Source of the DNA: Flavobacteriales bacterium UBA6165
GTDB lineage: Bacteria; Bacteroidota; Bacteroidia; Flavobacteriales_D; Crocinitomicaceae
Assembly (NCBI GenBank): GCA_002422285.1
Contig: DIUF01000001.1
Span: forward strand, 1-7,492
Length of the DNA: 7,492 nt
Reading direction: 5' to 3'
Shown here: piece after piece, positions 1 through 6,530 of the stretch
Layout of the letters: every line of letters starts with the position of its first letter
Numbering within the stretch: position 1 is the first letter of the stretch
The notes under the pieces: model-generated
Seen by the model: the letters and a program-made list of their open reading frames with translations, nothing else
What the model was told of the DNA's origin: nothing
The model's database searches: none
Position numbers and translations under genes: made by a program

Positions 1-1050
1 GGTGAACTTTCTGAAGAAATACAACAACAGGTTATTTCGCAGATGGAAGATGAGGAAATCGCTTCCGAAGTGGTTGACCTTTTGAACTATGACGAAGACA
101 CTGCGGGTGGTTTGATGCAGAAAGAAATCATCAGAGCCCGATTGAACTGGACGGTTTTGCGTTGCGTCGCTGAACTTCGTCGACAAGCAGAAAATGTGGA
201 GAAAGTCTACACCATTTATGTGGTTGATGACAAAGACAGATTGGTTGGATTTCTTTCTTTAAAAAAACTACTTTTCGCCAAACCCAAAGCCTTGGTTGAA
301 GATTTGTTTACCAGCAAAAAAATCATCTCTGTAAAAGCCAGCGAAGACAAAAGTGTGGTAGCCAACCTCATGCGCAAATACAACCTTGAAAGCGTGCCCG
401 TTGTAGATTTACAAGGCAAACTCGTTGGGCGCATTACCATCGACGACATCATCGACGTGATTCAAGAAGAAGCTGAGAAAGACTACCAAATGGCTTCGGG
501 TATCTCTGGAAACATTGAGGCTCGTTCAAGCATTTTCAAAATCTCTCGAGCCCGACTTCCATGGTTAATTATCGCGCTATTTGGTGGTCTTCTCGGCACA
601 CAAGTTATTAAGTCGTTTGAGCCACAAATTGAGATGAATGCGATGCTGGCTATTTATATCACACTAATTCCTGCAATGGCAGGAAACGTTGGAGTTCAGT
701 CATCTGCAATCGTTGTGCAGGGACTCGCCAACAACACCCTGCGCACTGATGATCTTCGAAACAGATTAATGAAAGAAATTGCTGTTGCCATGATAAATGG
801 TTTGGTTTGTGCATCAATCGTTTTTATTCTCAACTACGTGTTTTACAAAGACATCAATCTGGGCATTACCGTTTCTGTTGCTCTTATAACTGTAATTCTA
901 CAAGCCTCTATCATGGGGACCATTATCCCGCTCGGTTTGAATAAAATCAACATCGACCCCGCTTTGGCAACTGGACCATTTATCACCACGATGAATGATG
1001 TTGTTGGCTTGTTTATCTATTTCACAATCAGCATCATGCTTTACACCTAG
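1..1050 (+). CDS. mgtE: Magnesium transporter MgtE, 5'-truncated by window edge
   Basis: Homodimeric inner-membrane Mg2+ channel/transporter whose cytosolic domains sense intracellular Mg2+ and gate the pore. The frame is open from base 1, so the 349 visible residues lack roughly the first 100 of a family length near 450; the ATG at 43 is internal. In order: the end of the MgtE N domain (visible residues 1-35), two CBS domains (about 38-98 and 100-157, each with a hydrophobic strand then a G-R-like turn such as KLVGRITIDD), a charged connecting helix, and a five-helix membrane domain from about residue 185. The pore signature AGNVGVQSS is encoded near 679-705. The last helix carries TGPFITTMNDVVG; its Asp (codon 997-999) corresponds to the Mg2+-binding Asp of the characterised Thermus protein. 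The gene stops at 1048-1050, four bases before the next start, so it probably heads or sits inside the downstream operon. Regulation is not visible because the promoter lies outside the window. Identity is very secure. Confidence 0.96.
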   Translation, partial: GELSEEIQQQVISQMEDEEIASEVVDLLNYDEDTAGGLMQKEIIRARLNWTVLRCVAELRRQAENVEKVYTIYVVDDKDRLVGFLSLKKLLFAKPKALVEDLFTSKKIISVKASEDKSVVANLMRKYNLESVPVVDLQGKLVGRITIDDIIDVIQEEAEKDYQMASGISGNIEARSSIFKISRARLPWLIIALFGGLLGTQVIKSFEPQIEMNAMLAIYITLIPAMAGNVGVQSSAIVVQGLANNTLRTDDLRNRLMKEIAVAMINGLVCASIVFILNYVFYKDINLGITVSVALITVILQASIMGTIIPLGLNKINIDPALATGPFITTMNDVVGLFIYFTISIMLYT

Positions 1051-1054
1051 TTTT

Positions 1055-1984
1055 ATGGGGGGGAAGGTCGTTTTTATTGACTCCGTGCATCCTATATTGC
1101 AGGAAAGATTGGAAAAAGCAGGATATTCTTGTGTGGATGCCACTCTATTGGACTACGATTCGTGTGCTGCAATTACCTCTGATGCCGTTGGAATTGTAAT
1201 TCGTTCAAGGTTTAAAATGGATGAGAGTTTTCTCAAAAACGCCACAAAATTAGAATTCATTGCGCGTTCGGGAGCCGGCATGGAAAACATCGATGTGGCT
1301 TATTGTGAATCGCGCGGAATCGAACTGTTCAATGCTCCCGAAGGAAATAGAAATGCCGTTGCTGAACACGCACTTGGCATGCTGCTCAATTTGTTTCGAA
1401 ACATCAAAAAAGGTGATTCAGAAGTACATCAGGGTGTTTGGGATCGAGAAGGCAATCGCGGCATTGAACTCGATGGAAAAACCGTTGGCATCATCGGATT
1501 TGGGAACAATGGAGGTGCATTCGCTAAAAAACTTTCCGGATTTGATGTTCGTGTTTTGGCTTACGACAAATACAAAACTGTCCCCAATCTTGGTCAAGTG
1601 GAGGCAGCAGATATGGAACGCATTTTTGAGGAAGCAGATGTTGTAAGTTTTCACGTGCCACAAACCGAAGAAACACTATTTTGGGGAAATACTGACTTTT
1701 TCAATGCCTTCAAAAAACCGATATATTTGCTCAACATGTCACGAGGAAAAATTGTTAGAACCCAAGATTTACTCGATGCCATTGACCTAGGAAAAGTACT
1801 CGGTGCCTGCCTTGATGTATTAGAATTTGAAAGCACTAGCTTTTCTGAAATAGATAAAAACGAAACATTAATCCGTTTGTTGAATCATCCAAAAGTTTTG
1901 CTCTCTCCCCATATTGCTGGTTGGACGCATGAGAGTTACTTCCTTTTGAGCGATGTTTTAGCAGATAAAATCTTGACTAGATAA
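1055..1984 (+). CDS. D-2-hydroxyacid dehydrogenase, phosphoglycerate dehydrogenase-like
   Basis: NAD-dependent D-isomer-specific 2-hydroxyacid dehydrogenase of 309 residues, cytosolic. The N-terminal substrate-binding lobe contains RSGAGMENID (71-80). The Rossmann motif GFGNNG is at 148-153, followed by an Asp (171) at the end of the second strand, which favours NAD over NADP. The catalytic triad can be assigned as Arg230 (NMSRGK), Glu259 (in LDVLEFE) and His286 (SPHIAGW). The usual Pro after the Glu is Ser here. There is no C-terminal ACT domain, so it is the short form rather than the serine-feedback-regulated SerA type; the true substrate (3-phosphoglycerate, hydroxypyruvate, another 2-oxoacid) cannot be read from sequence. 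The frame stays open upstream to an ATG at 995, but that would overlap mgtE by 56 bases and add a hydrophobic 20-residue piece unlike the family. The ATG at 1055 places the first beta strand (KVVFID) correctly. It begins four bases after mgtE and ends flush against asd. A seven-G run starts at the start codon. Confidence 0.9.
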   Translation: MGGKVVFIDSVHPILQERLEKAGYSCVDATLLDYDSCAAITSDAVGIVIRSRFKMDESFLKNATKLEFIARSGAGMENIDVAYCESRGIELFNAPEGNRNAVAEHALGMLLNLFRNIKKGDSEVHQGVWDREGNRGIELDGKTVGIIGFGNNGGAFAKKLSGFDVRVLAYDKYKTVPNLGQVEAADMERIFEEADVVSFHVPQTEETLFWGNTDFFNAFKKPIYLLNMSRGKIVRTQDLLDAIDLGKVLGACLDVLEFESTSFSEIDKNETLIRLLNHPKVLLSPHIAGWTHESYFLLSDVLADKILTR

Positions 1985-2962
1985 ATGAAAATAGCAGTAA
2001 TAGGCGCCACGGGAATGGTTGGCGAAGTGATGTTGAAAGTATTGGCGGAAAGAAAATTTCCAGTAACAGAATTGATTCCTGTAGCCTCTGAAAAATCGGC
2101 GGGTTCAACCTTGCATTTTGAAGGAAAAGATTACACAGTTGTCACTTTACAAGATGCCGTGAATCGCGCTCCAGAAATTGCCATTTTTTCAGCTGGCGGT
2201 TCTGTTTCCTTGGAATGGGCGCCGAAATTTGCAGCGGTGGGTACAACGGTAATCGACAACAGTTCAGCTTGGCGCATGCACGAGGACAAAAAACTCGTCG
2301 TTCCCGAAATCAACGGACATTTGCTCACCAAAGCGGATAAAATCATAGCGAATCCGAATTGCTCGACCATTCAATTGGTAATGGTTTTGGCACCGCTACA
2401 TAAAAAATATGGCGTAAAAAGGGTTGTCGTTTCCACTTACCAATCCATTACAGGAACAGGTGTGAAAGCAGTCAAACAAATGGAAAATGAGCGGGCTGGC
2501 ATTCAGTCAGACATGGTTTACCCCTACCCGATTGACCTAAACTGCTTGCCCCATTGTGATGTTTTTGAAGACAACGGCTACACCAAGGAAGAGATGAAAT
2601 TAACCAAGGAAACGAAAAAAATCTTGGATCCAAATATTTCTGTTACCGCAACAGCAGTTCGTGTACCAGTTGTTGGCGGACATTCAGAATCGGTGAATAT
2701 TGAATTTGAAAACGAACCCAATTTGGGCGAAATCAGAAAAATTTTACACGAAACATCAGGCATCACTTTACAGGATAATCCCGATACGAACAGTTACCCC
2801 ATGCCGCGTTATGCTTCAGGCAGAGATGAAGTCTTTGTGGGTCGTATACGCCAAGATTTTTCTCAGCCCAATACCATCAATTTGTGGATTGTGGCAGACA
2901 ATTTGAGGAAAGGTGCTGCAACAAATGCTGTGCAAATAGCAGAAATTGTATGTAAACTGTAG
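1985..2962 (+). CDS. asd: Aspartate-semialdehyde dehydrogenase
   Basis: Catalyses NADPH-dependent reductive dephosphorylation of L-aspartyl-4-phosphate to aspartate semialdehyde, the branch-point step toward diaminopimelate/lysine, threonine, methionine and isoleucine; cytosolic. At 325 residues it is full length for the bacterial family. Visible landmarks: NADP-binding GATGMVG at residues 7-13, phosphate-binding region DNSSAWR (Arg97), catalytic Cys126 in ANPNCSTIQ, Gln153 in TYQSITGTG, Lys205 in the EEMK stretch, and the substrate Arg226 and catalytic His233 in RVPVVGGHS. All active-site residues are present, so the enzyme should be functional. Its ATG directly follows the TAA of the preceding dehydrogenase with no spacer, which suggests translational coupling; no Shine-Dalgarno sequence is visible, as is usual in Bacteroidota. 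Only three bases separate it from the transporter gene downstream. Identity is secure. Confidence 0.97.
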   Translation: MKIAVIGATGMVGEVMLKVLAERKFPVTELIPVASEKSAGSTLHFEGKDYTVVTLQDAVNRAPEIAIFSAGGSVSLEWAPKFAAVGTTVIDNSSAWRMHEDKKLVVPEINGHLLTKADKIIANPNCSTIQLVMVLAPLHKKYGVKRVVVSTYQSITGTGVKAVKQMENERAGIQSDMVYPYPIDLNCLPHCDVFEDNGYTKEEMKLTKETKKILDPNISVTATAVRVPVVGGHSESVNIEFENEPNLGEIRKILHETSGITLQDNPDTNSYPMPRYASGRDEVFVGRIRQDFSQPNTINLWIVADNLRKGAATNAVQIAEIVCKL

Positions 2963-2965
2963 GGC

Positions 2966-4207
2966 ATGAAGAACTGGCAAAAAGTCTTGGGACCTGGAAT
3001 ACTTTTCGCTTCCACAGCGATTGGTGTTTCGCATTTGGTTCAATCCACCCAAGCTGGAGCCAGTTATGGTTTTTCTCTTTTGTGGGCCGTTTTAATTGCC
3101 AACGTGCTCAAATTCCCTTTTTTTGAATTCACCTCGCGCTATGCTAATGTGAAAGGTGAATCTATCTTACACGCTTATTGGGATTTGAATAAATTCTGGC
3201 TCTATGCCTATTTGGCCATAACCTTCATCAGCATGTTTTTTGTTTCTGGCGCTGTGGGTATTGTGACTTATGGATTCATGGAAAACCTATTAGGACTGAA
3301 CGACCTGACCGGAATCAATCATTTTACGCTGTTTCTCATGTTTATTGTAGCCACCACAATTCTTTGGTTTGGAAAATTTAGCACACTCAACAAGCTCATT
3401 AAGTTTTTGGGAATTGTTTTACTGCTCACAACATGTGTAGCTTTTATGGTGGCCTTAATCAAAGGTAAACAAGGAAATTTGAACTTACTTCCACCTTTGA
3501 CCAGAGACACGATTGGCTTTATCTTACCCCTCATGGGATGGATGCCTACAGCTGTCGATTTATCGGTTTGGAACAGTATCTGGACGGTTGAACGTATACA
3601 AGAATCAGGCTACAAACCAACACTCAAAGAAACACTGCGCGAATTCAACTTCGGGTATTGGGCCTCCGCAGTTTTAGCCGTATTCTTCCTCACAATGGGT
3701 GCACTAATGGTCTATGGAACAGATGAAGTGATTCCCAACAAACCAGCCGACTTCTCCAACTTTGTCATTGGTATTTACACCAAAACAGTAGGTCAATGGA
3801 CGAAACTCATTCTTTCATCCGCGGCATTTTCCATTATGTTCTCTACTTTCATCACTGTTTTAGACGGATATAGTCGCGCCATCAGCAACGCCTTGAGCTT
3901 GATTTCCGTGAAAGTGCTAAGTCCTAATAAAATGTATAGAAACACATTACTCCTCACAAGTATTGGCTCACTTTTGCTCATTCTCTCATTTTTAGGCGAC
4001 CCGAAAGGCTTGCGAAATATTGTAAACACAGCAACCATTATTTCTTTTCTAATTGCACCTGTAATTGCTTTTCTGAATTTCAAAGTTATCACCTCCAATG
4101 CGTTTCCTAAAGAGGCTCAACCAGGTATTGTGCTGCGGATCATCAGTTATATCGGCTTGATTTATTTAATTGGCTTTTCAGTGTATTTCCTGATATCTTT
4201 ATTATAA
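2966..4207 (+). CDS. Non-canonical Nramp-superfamily membrane transporter
   Basis: Inner-membrane protein of 413 residues with about 11 hydrophobic helices, related to the Nramp/SLC11 divalent-metal transporters. The first helix, starting GPG (9-11) and continuing to QAGASYGFSLLW (29-40), aligns gap-free with bacterial MntH. However, the metal-binding DPGN is replaced by GVSH (residues 20-23), so both the Asp and Asn ligands are missing. In helix 6 the usual A-x-x-MPH motif reads GWMPTAVDLS (191-200): the Met and Pro remain, but the His is Thr. A conserved-looking cytosolic segment with SGYKPTLKETLREFNFGYWAS (214-234) follows. Canonical Nramp proteins import Mn2+ or Fe2+ with protons; loss of these ligands means that substrate should not be assumed. 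I have a general memory of similar GVSH-type sequences in Bacteroidota annotated simply as Nramp family. The gene starts three bases after asd and is followed nine bases later by a small exported-protein gene, so it belongs to the same probable transcript. Superfamily placement is confident; substrate is unknown. Confidence 0.85.
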   Translation: MKNWQKVLGPGILFASTAIGVSHLVQSTQAGASYGFSLLWAVLIANVLKFPFFEFTSRYANVKGESILHAYWDLNKFWLYAYLAITFISMFFVSGAVGIVTYGFMENLLGLNDLTGINHFTLFLMFIVATTILWFGKFSTLNKLIKFLGIVLLLTTCVAFMVALIKGKQGNLNLLPPLTRDTIGFILPLMGWMPTAVDLSVWNSIWTVERIQESGYKPTLKETLREFNFGYWASAVLAVFFLTMGALMVYGTDEVIPNKPADFSNFVIGIYTKTVGQWTKLILSSAAFSIMFSTFITVLDGYSRAISNALSLISVKVLSPNKMYRNTLLLTSIGSLLLILSFLGDPKGLRNIVNTATIISFLIAPVIAFLNFKVITSNAFPKEAQPGIVLRIISYIGLIYLIGFSVYFLISLL

Positions 4208-4216
4208 CTACCCACA

Positions 4217-4987
4217 ATGATTCGAATTCTGCTTTTTTTGATTTTCCTAACACAAGCCACATGGATATCAGCCTGCCTACATGCCGACCAAAACCGTATT
4301 TTTCCAATCGGTAAATCAGCAAAAGGCTGGCACGTATTAGAATTGCAAAAAGCCCGGTTTGATGAAGATTTTAAGCCGATTTGGAGTGCAACCGCATTTC
4401 ATAATATTTACAACGAAAAACACGAACTCCTCACCTCGGATTCAATCGGGTTTTACACCTTTCCTGAAAACGACCACCAGAAGATTTACCAGTTCTTTTT
4501 AAACGAAGCCATTCAATTGGCCAAACAAGAAAAAAGTCTAATCCATGTAAAGCCCAAGTCGCTCTATTTCTGTGATTTCACCAGAGACAACCCAGAAGCA
4601 AAGCTAAGTTTTGACTCCATAAACAACAAGGTTTTTGTTCAACTTATTTCTGGTAACAATCATGAAATCAATGTTATTGATGGCTTTAAAAGCTTTTCAG
4701 ACGAGTTATTTGACATGTTTAGAAATGATGAATCAAAAAATGAATTAACTATAAGACTACTATGTTCGAAATCACTCGTAAGTTCAGTTCGAAAATTCAC
4801 AATCGGAAACAAACAGCTAACAATTATTCACTTAGCTATTGGAGAGTTCTTATCCAATGCCGATGGAAATATTCCTGAACCTCAACCCTATTTCCCAAAA
4901 TTGCCCTTCAATTCCTTACTGAATTCCCTATTCTTTGAACCTGTTCTCCACCACGGCTATGGTTTTGATTTTATGATTTGGGAGTAG
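4217..4987 (+). CDS. Hypothetical exported protein, possible lipoprotein
   Basis: I do not recognise this 256-residue protein. It starts with a clear secretion signal: one Arg, then a hydrophobic stretch (residues 4-12), ending in ISAC with Cys20. That fits a lipobox ([LVI]-[ASTVI]-[GAS]-C), so the product may be a lipoprotein cleaved before Cys20; ordinary signal peptidase cleavage nearby is also possible. The acidic surface-export signal known in some Bacteroidota lipoproteins is not present right after the Cys. The mature part has no further membrane helix, is mixed alpha/beta in character, has two other Cys (119 and 183), and ends in an aromatic and His-rich tail (EPVLHHGYGFDFMIWE). It begins nine bases after the transporter stop codon and is probably the last gene of the operon. 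After it comes a 286-bp non-coding spacer. No catalytic motif is seen, so no function is proposed. Coding status is supported by the uninterrupted frame, the signal peptide and the operon spacing. Confidence 0.75.
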   Translation: MIRILLFLIFLTQATWISACLHADQNRIFPIGKSAKGWHVLELQKARFDEDFKPIWSATAFHNIYNEKHELLTSDSIGFYTFPENDHQKIYQFFLNEAIQLAKQEKSLIHVKPKSLYFCDFTRDNPEAKLSFDSINNKVFVQLISGNNHEINVIDGFKSFSDELFDMFRNDESKNELTIRLLCSKSLVSSVRKFTIGNKQLTIIHLAIGEFLSNADGNIPEPQPYFPKLPFNSLLNSLFFEPVLHHGYGFDFMIWE

Positions 4988-5062
4988 CTTGGTGCAATGA
5001 TCATTCTTTCGAAATTCATCAGTTCAAAAGCAAAATCCTTCACTTAATTTTGATAAAAAAAT
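4988..5062. other. AT-rich spacer after the five-gene run
   Basis: No open reading frame or RNA gene is evident in the first 75 bases after the exported-protein gene. There is also no standard intrinsic terminator, that is a GC-rich hairpin followed by a T-run on the + strand. The segment ends in an A-run (5055-5061) that leads into the inverted repeat described separately. Where the upstream operon terminates is therefore unclear. Confidence 0.5.
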
Positions 5063-5094
5063 TTGATTTCCGTCATTTAACTGACGGAAATCAA
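5063..5094. repeat. Perfect 13-bp inverted repeat
   Basis: The left arm TTGATTTCCGTCA (5063-5075) and right arm TGACGGAAATCAA (5082-5094) are exact reverse complements around a six-base TTTAAC loop. On the + strand the hairpin is followed by TAAAATT, not a T-run, so it is a poor + strand intrinsic terminator. Read on the - strand it is followed by an A then seven T residues, which is terminator-like, but there is no - strand gene to terminate. A protein-binding dyad is the alternative, supported by the repeated half-sites downstream. Confidence 0.85.
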
Positions 5095-5191
5095 TAAAAT
5101 TCCGTCATTTTTTTAACGAAAATCAATTAAATACCGTCAAAACATATACTTAAAAACACACAATTTCGTCAATTACAACAAGAAAAACATA
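5064..5191 (+). repeat. Four degenerate 32-bp tandem units with phased CCGTCA boxes
   Basis: CCGTCA occurs at 5070, 5102 and 5134, and TCGTCA at 5166, each exactly 32 bp after the last. Framed as 32-bp units (5064-5095, 5096-5127, 5128-5159, 5160-5191), units 1 and 2 agree at 24 of 32 positions by hand alignment, units 2 and 4 at about 20, and units 2 and 3 at about 17. Units 1 and 2 share the 3' end AAATCAAT. The box is partly dyadic (CCGTCA-N6-TGACGG): perfect in unit 1, with a 4/6 right half in unit 2, and only the left half kept in units 3 and 4. A 32-bp step is close to three helical turns, so the boxes would face the same side of the DNA. The array ends at a candidate -7 box, which makes an operator array for the ATPase gene plausible; this role is inferred. 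Confidence 0.7.
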
Positions 5192-5197
5192 CCTTTG
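5190..5197 (+). promoter_or_regulatory. Candidate Bacteroidota promoter -7 box for the ATPase gene
   Basis: TACCTTTG matches the Bacteroidota housekeeping -7 consensus TAnnTTTG exactly. A weak -33 element could be TTTC at 5164-5167, with a slightly long spacer; it overlaps the fourth CGTCA box (5166-5171). Transcription would start near 5203, giving a leader of about 70 bases before the ATG at 5274. A protein bound at the fourth repeat would occlude the -33 region, so repression is a reasonable inference. Confidence 0.5.
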
Positions 5198-5273
5198 TGG
5201 TGTGAATAGGTGGTGTATTTAAGGGAAAACCAGAGCATACTCGACCGCAAAGCCACAATAAAAAGATTGTATT

Positions 5274-6404
5274 ATGCAAATTTCAAGATACAACGAACGA
5301 AAAATACTCGACAAATTGAAGCCTAAAAAAGTCTGTGTGCTTTTAGGTCCAAGACGCGTTGGCAAAACAGAGTTAATCAAAAAAATTGCCGATCAAAGCA
5401 AAGAACCAGTTTTGTTTTTGAACGGTGACGACATTCGCACCCACTTGCTTCTTGAAGAAAGAAGTGTCGCCAATTACCGACAAGTTTTAGGCGACAACAA
5501 ATTACTTATTATAGACGAAGCACAAGAAATAGAAAACATTGGTCAAAAGCTCAAATTGATTGTAGATGAAATTGATGATGTCAAAGTGCTGATAACAGGT
5601 TCGTCTGCATTCGAAATAAACAACCAAGTTGGAGAACCCTTGGTGGGCAGAAAACATGTTTTTCACATGTACCCTTTAGCTCAACTTGAGTATACAACAA
5701 TGGAAAACAGTCTGCAAACAGCTGAAAATCTGGAAGAAAGATTGATTTATGGTAGTTATCCAGAACTCCTGCATATTCCTGACTTCAAACAAAAACAAAA
5801 CTACCTGAACGAGTTGGTTTTCTCCTACCTCATAAAAGACGTGCTGAGTTTTGAAGGCATCAAGAAACGAGATAAAATCATGAAGCTGCTACAGATGATG
5901 GCTTTTCGCGTTGGAAGTGAAATATCTGTTGAAGGTATTGGAAATGAATTGGGCATCAGCAAAAACACCGTGGATAAATACCTCGATTTGTTCGAAAAAG
6001 TCTTCATCATGTATCCCGTTTCTGGCTACACCAAAAATGCCGACAACGAAATCACCAAAAAACGCAAATGGTATTTCTGGGACAACGGAGTCCGAAACGC
6101 ATTGATTAATCAATTCAATCCACTGAGTTTGCGCACCGACATTGGTCAACTTTGGGAGAACTATCTTTTTATAGAGCGCACTAAGAAATTCGCCAACGAA
6201 GAGAGAACAGTTTTCTCACATTTTTGGCGCACACAAACCAAACAAGAAATTGACCGAATCGAAGATGAAAATGGTCAACTACGCGCCTATGAATTCAAAT
6301 GGACACAAGAAAAAGTCAAAATACCACCACAATTTGCCAAAAACTACCCAAAAGCAGAATTTAATTTAGTAAACAAGAGGAATTATTTGAGGTTTATCCT
6401 TTAG
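5274..6404 (+). CDS. AAA_14/DUF4143 family ATP-binding protein
   Basis: Cytosolic P-loop ATPase of 376 residues, a normal length for the AAA_14 plus DUF4143 architecture. The N-terminal ATPase domain has Walker A GPRRVGKT (25-32), Walker B LLIIDE (77-82) and a sensor-like LITGSS (106-111). A probable winged helix-turn-helix spans about 217-250 (ISVEGIGNELGISKNTVDKY). The C-terminal DUF4143 region includes LWENYLFIE (293-301) and a D327...E340-F-K342 signature (in EIDRI and YEFKW) resembling the PD-(D/E)xK nuclease active site, which this family is known to resemble in fold. All motifs are intact. The biological role of the family is not well established; members are patchily distributed and often multi-copy. 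The ATG at 5274 fits family starts and has no Shine-Dalgarno. The gene stands alone between two spacers, with its own candidate promoter and an upstream repeat array, and may be a later insertion between the metal-transport operon and parE, though no mobile-element ends are seen. Confidence 0.9.
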   Translation: MQISRYNERKILDKLKPKKVCVLLGPRRVGKTELIKKIADQSKEPVLFLNGDDIRTHLLLEERSVANYRQVLGDNKLLIIDEAQEIENIGQKLKLIVDEIDDVKVLITGSSAFEINNQVGEPLVGRKHVFHMYPLAQLEYTTMENSLQTAENLEERLIYGSYPELLHIPDFKQKQNYLNELVFSYLIKDVLSFEGIKKRDKIMKLLQMMAFRVGSEISVEGIGNELGISKNTVDKYLDLFEKVFIMYPVSGYTKNADNEITKKRKWYFWDNGVRNALINQFNPLSLRTDIGQLWENYLFIERTKKFANEERTVFSHFWRTQTKQEIDRIEDENGQLRAYEFKWTQEKVKIPPQFAKNYPKAEFNLVNKRNYLRFIL

Positions 6405-6490
6405 AAAAGCGTTCATAAACCCCTATTTTCTTTTGATAACCTTGTTAAAAACTGCTCACTCGTCCAAGTAAAAAAAGGCTTCGAATCTTT

Positions 6491-6498
6491 TAAATTTG
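6491..6498 (+). promoter_or_regulatory. Candidate promoter -7 box for parE
   Basis: TAAATTTG fits the Bacteroidota TAnnTTTG consensus and lies 32 bases before the parE ATG, giving a leader of about 27 bases. No convincing -33 TTTG is found at the expected distance. The rest of the 126-base spacer (6405-6530) shows no ORF, RNA gene or clear terminator for the ATPase gene. Confidence 0.4.
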
Positions 6499-6530
6499 TG
6501 GGCTATTGATTTTATAACGCACTCCCCAAC

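Noticed and set aside
995..1054. Upstream in-frame ATG at 995 giving a 329-residue dehydrogenase with a hydrophobic N-terminus
   Set aside because: It would overlap mgtE by 56 bases, and the added 20 residues are simply mgtE DNA read in another frame. The ATG at 1055 fits the family start, with the first beta strand immediately following.
898..1143. Antisense open frames, here and at 3793-4098, 5889-6149 and 6951-7340
   Set aside because: They lie opposite well-identified genes, have no recognisable domains, and are explained by the codon composition of the sense strand.
5064..5191. CRISPR array
   Set aside because: The period of 32 bp is too short for repeat plus spacer, the units diverge along their whole length, and no cas genes are nearby.
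5197..5216. Short direct repeat GTGGTGT at 5197-5203 and 5210-5216 in the ATPase leader
   Set aside because: Seven bases with 13-base spacing is too short to claim as a feature without comparative support.
5048..6439. Direct repeat TTTTGATAA at 5048-5056 and 6431-6439 flanking the ATPase gene, as a target-site duplication
   Set aside because: A nine-base AT-rich match between two AT-rich spacers is not far from chance, and no terminal inverted repeats or transposase accompany it.
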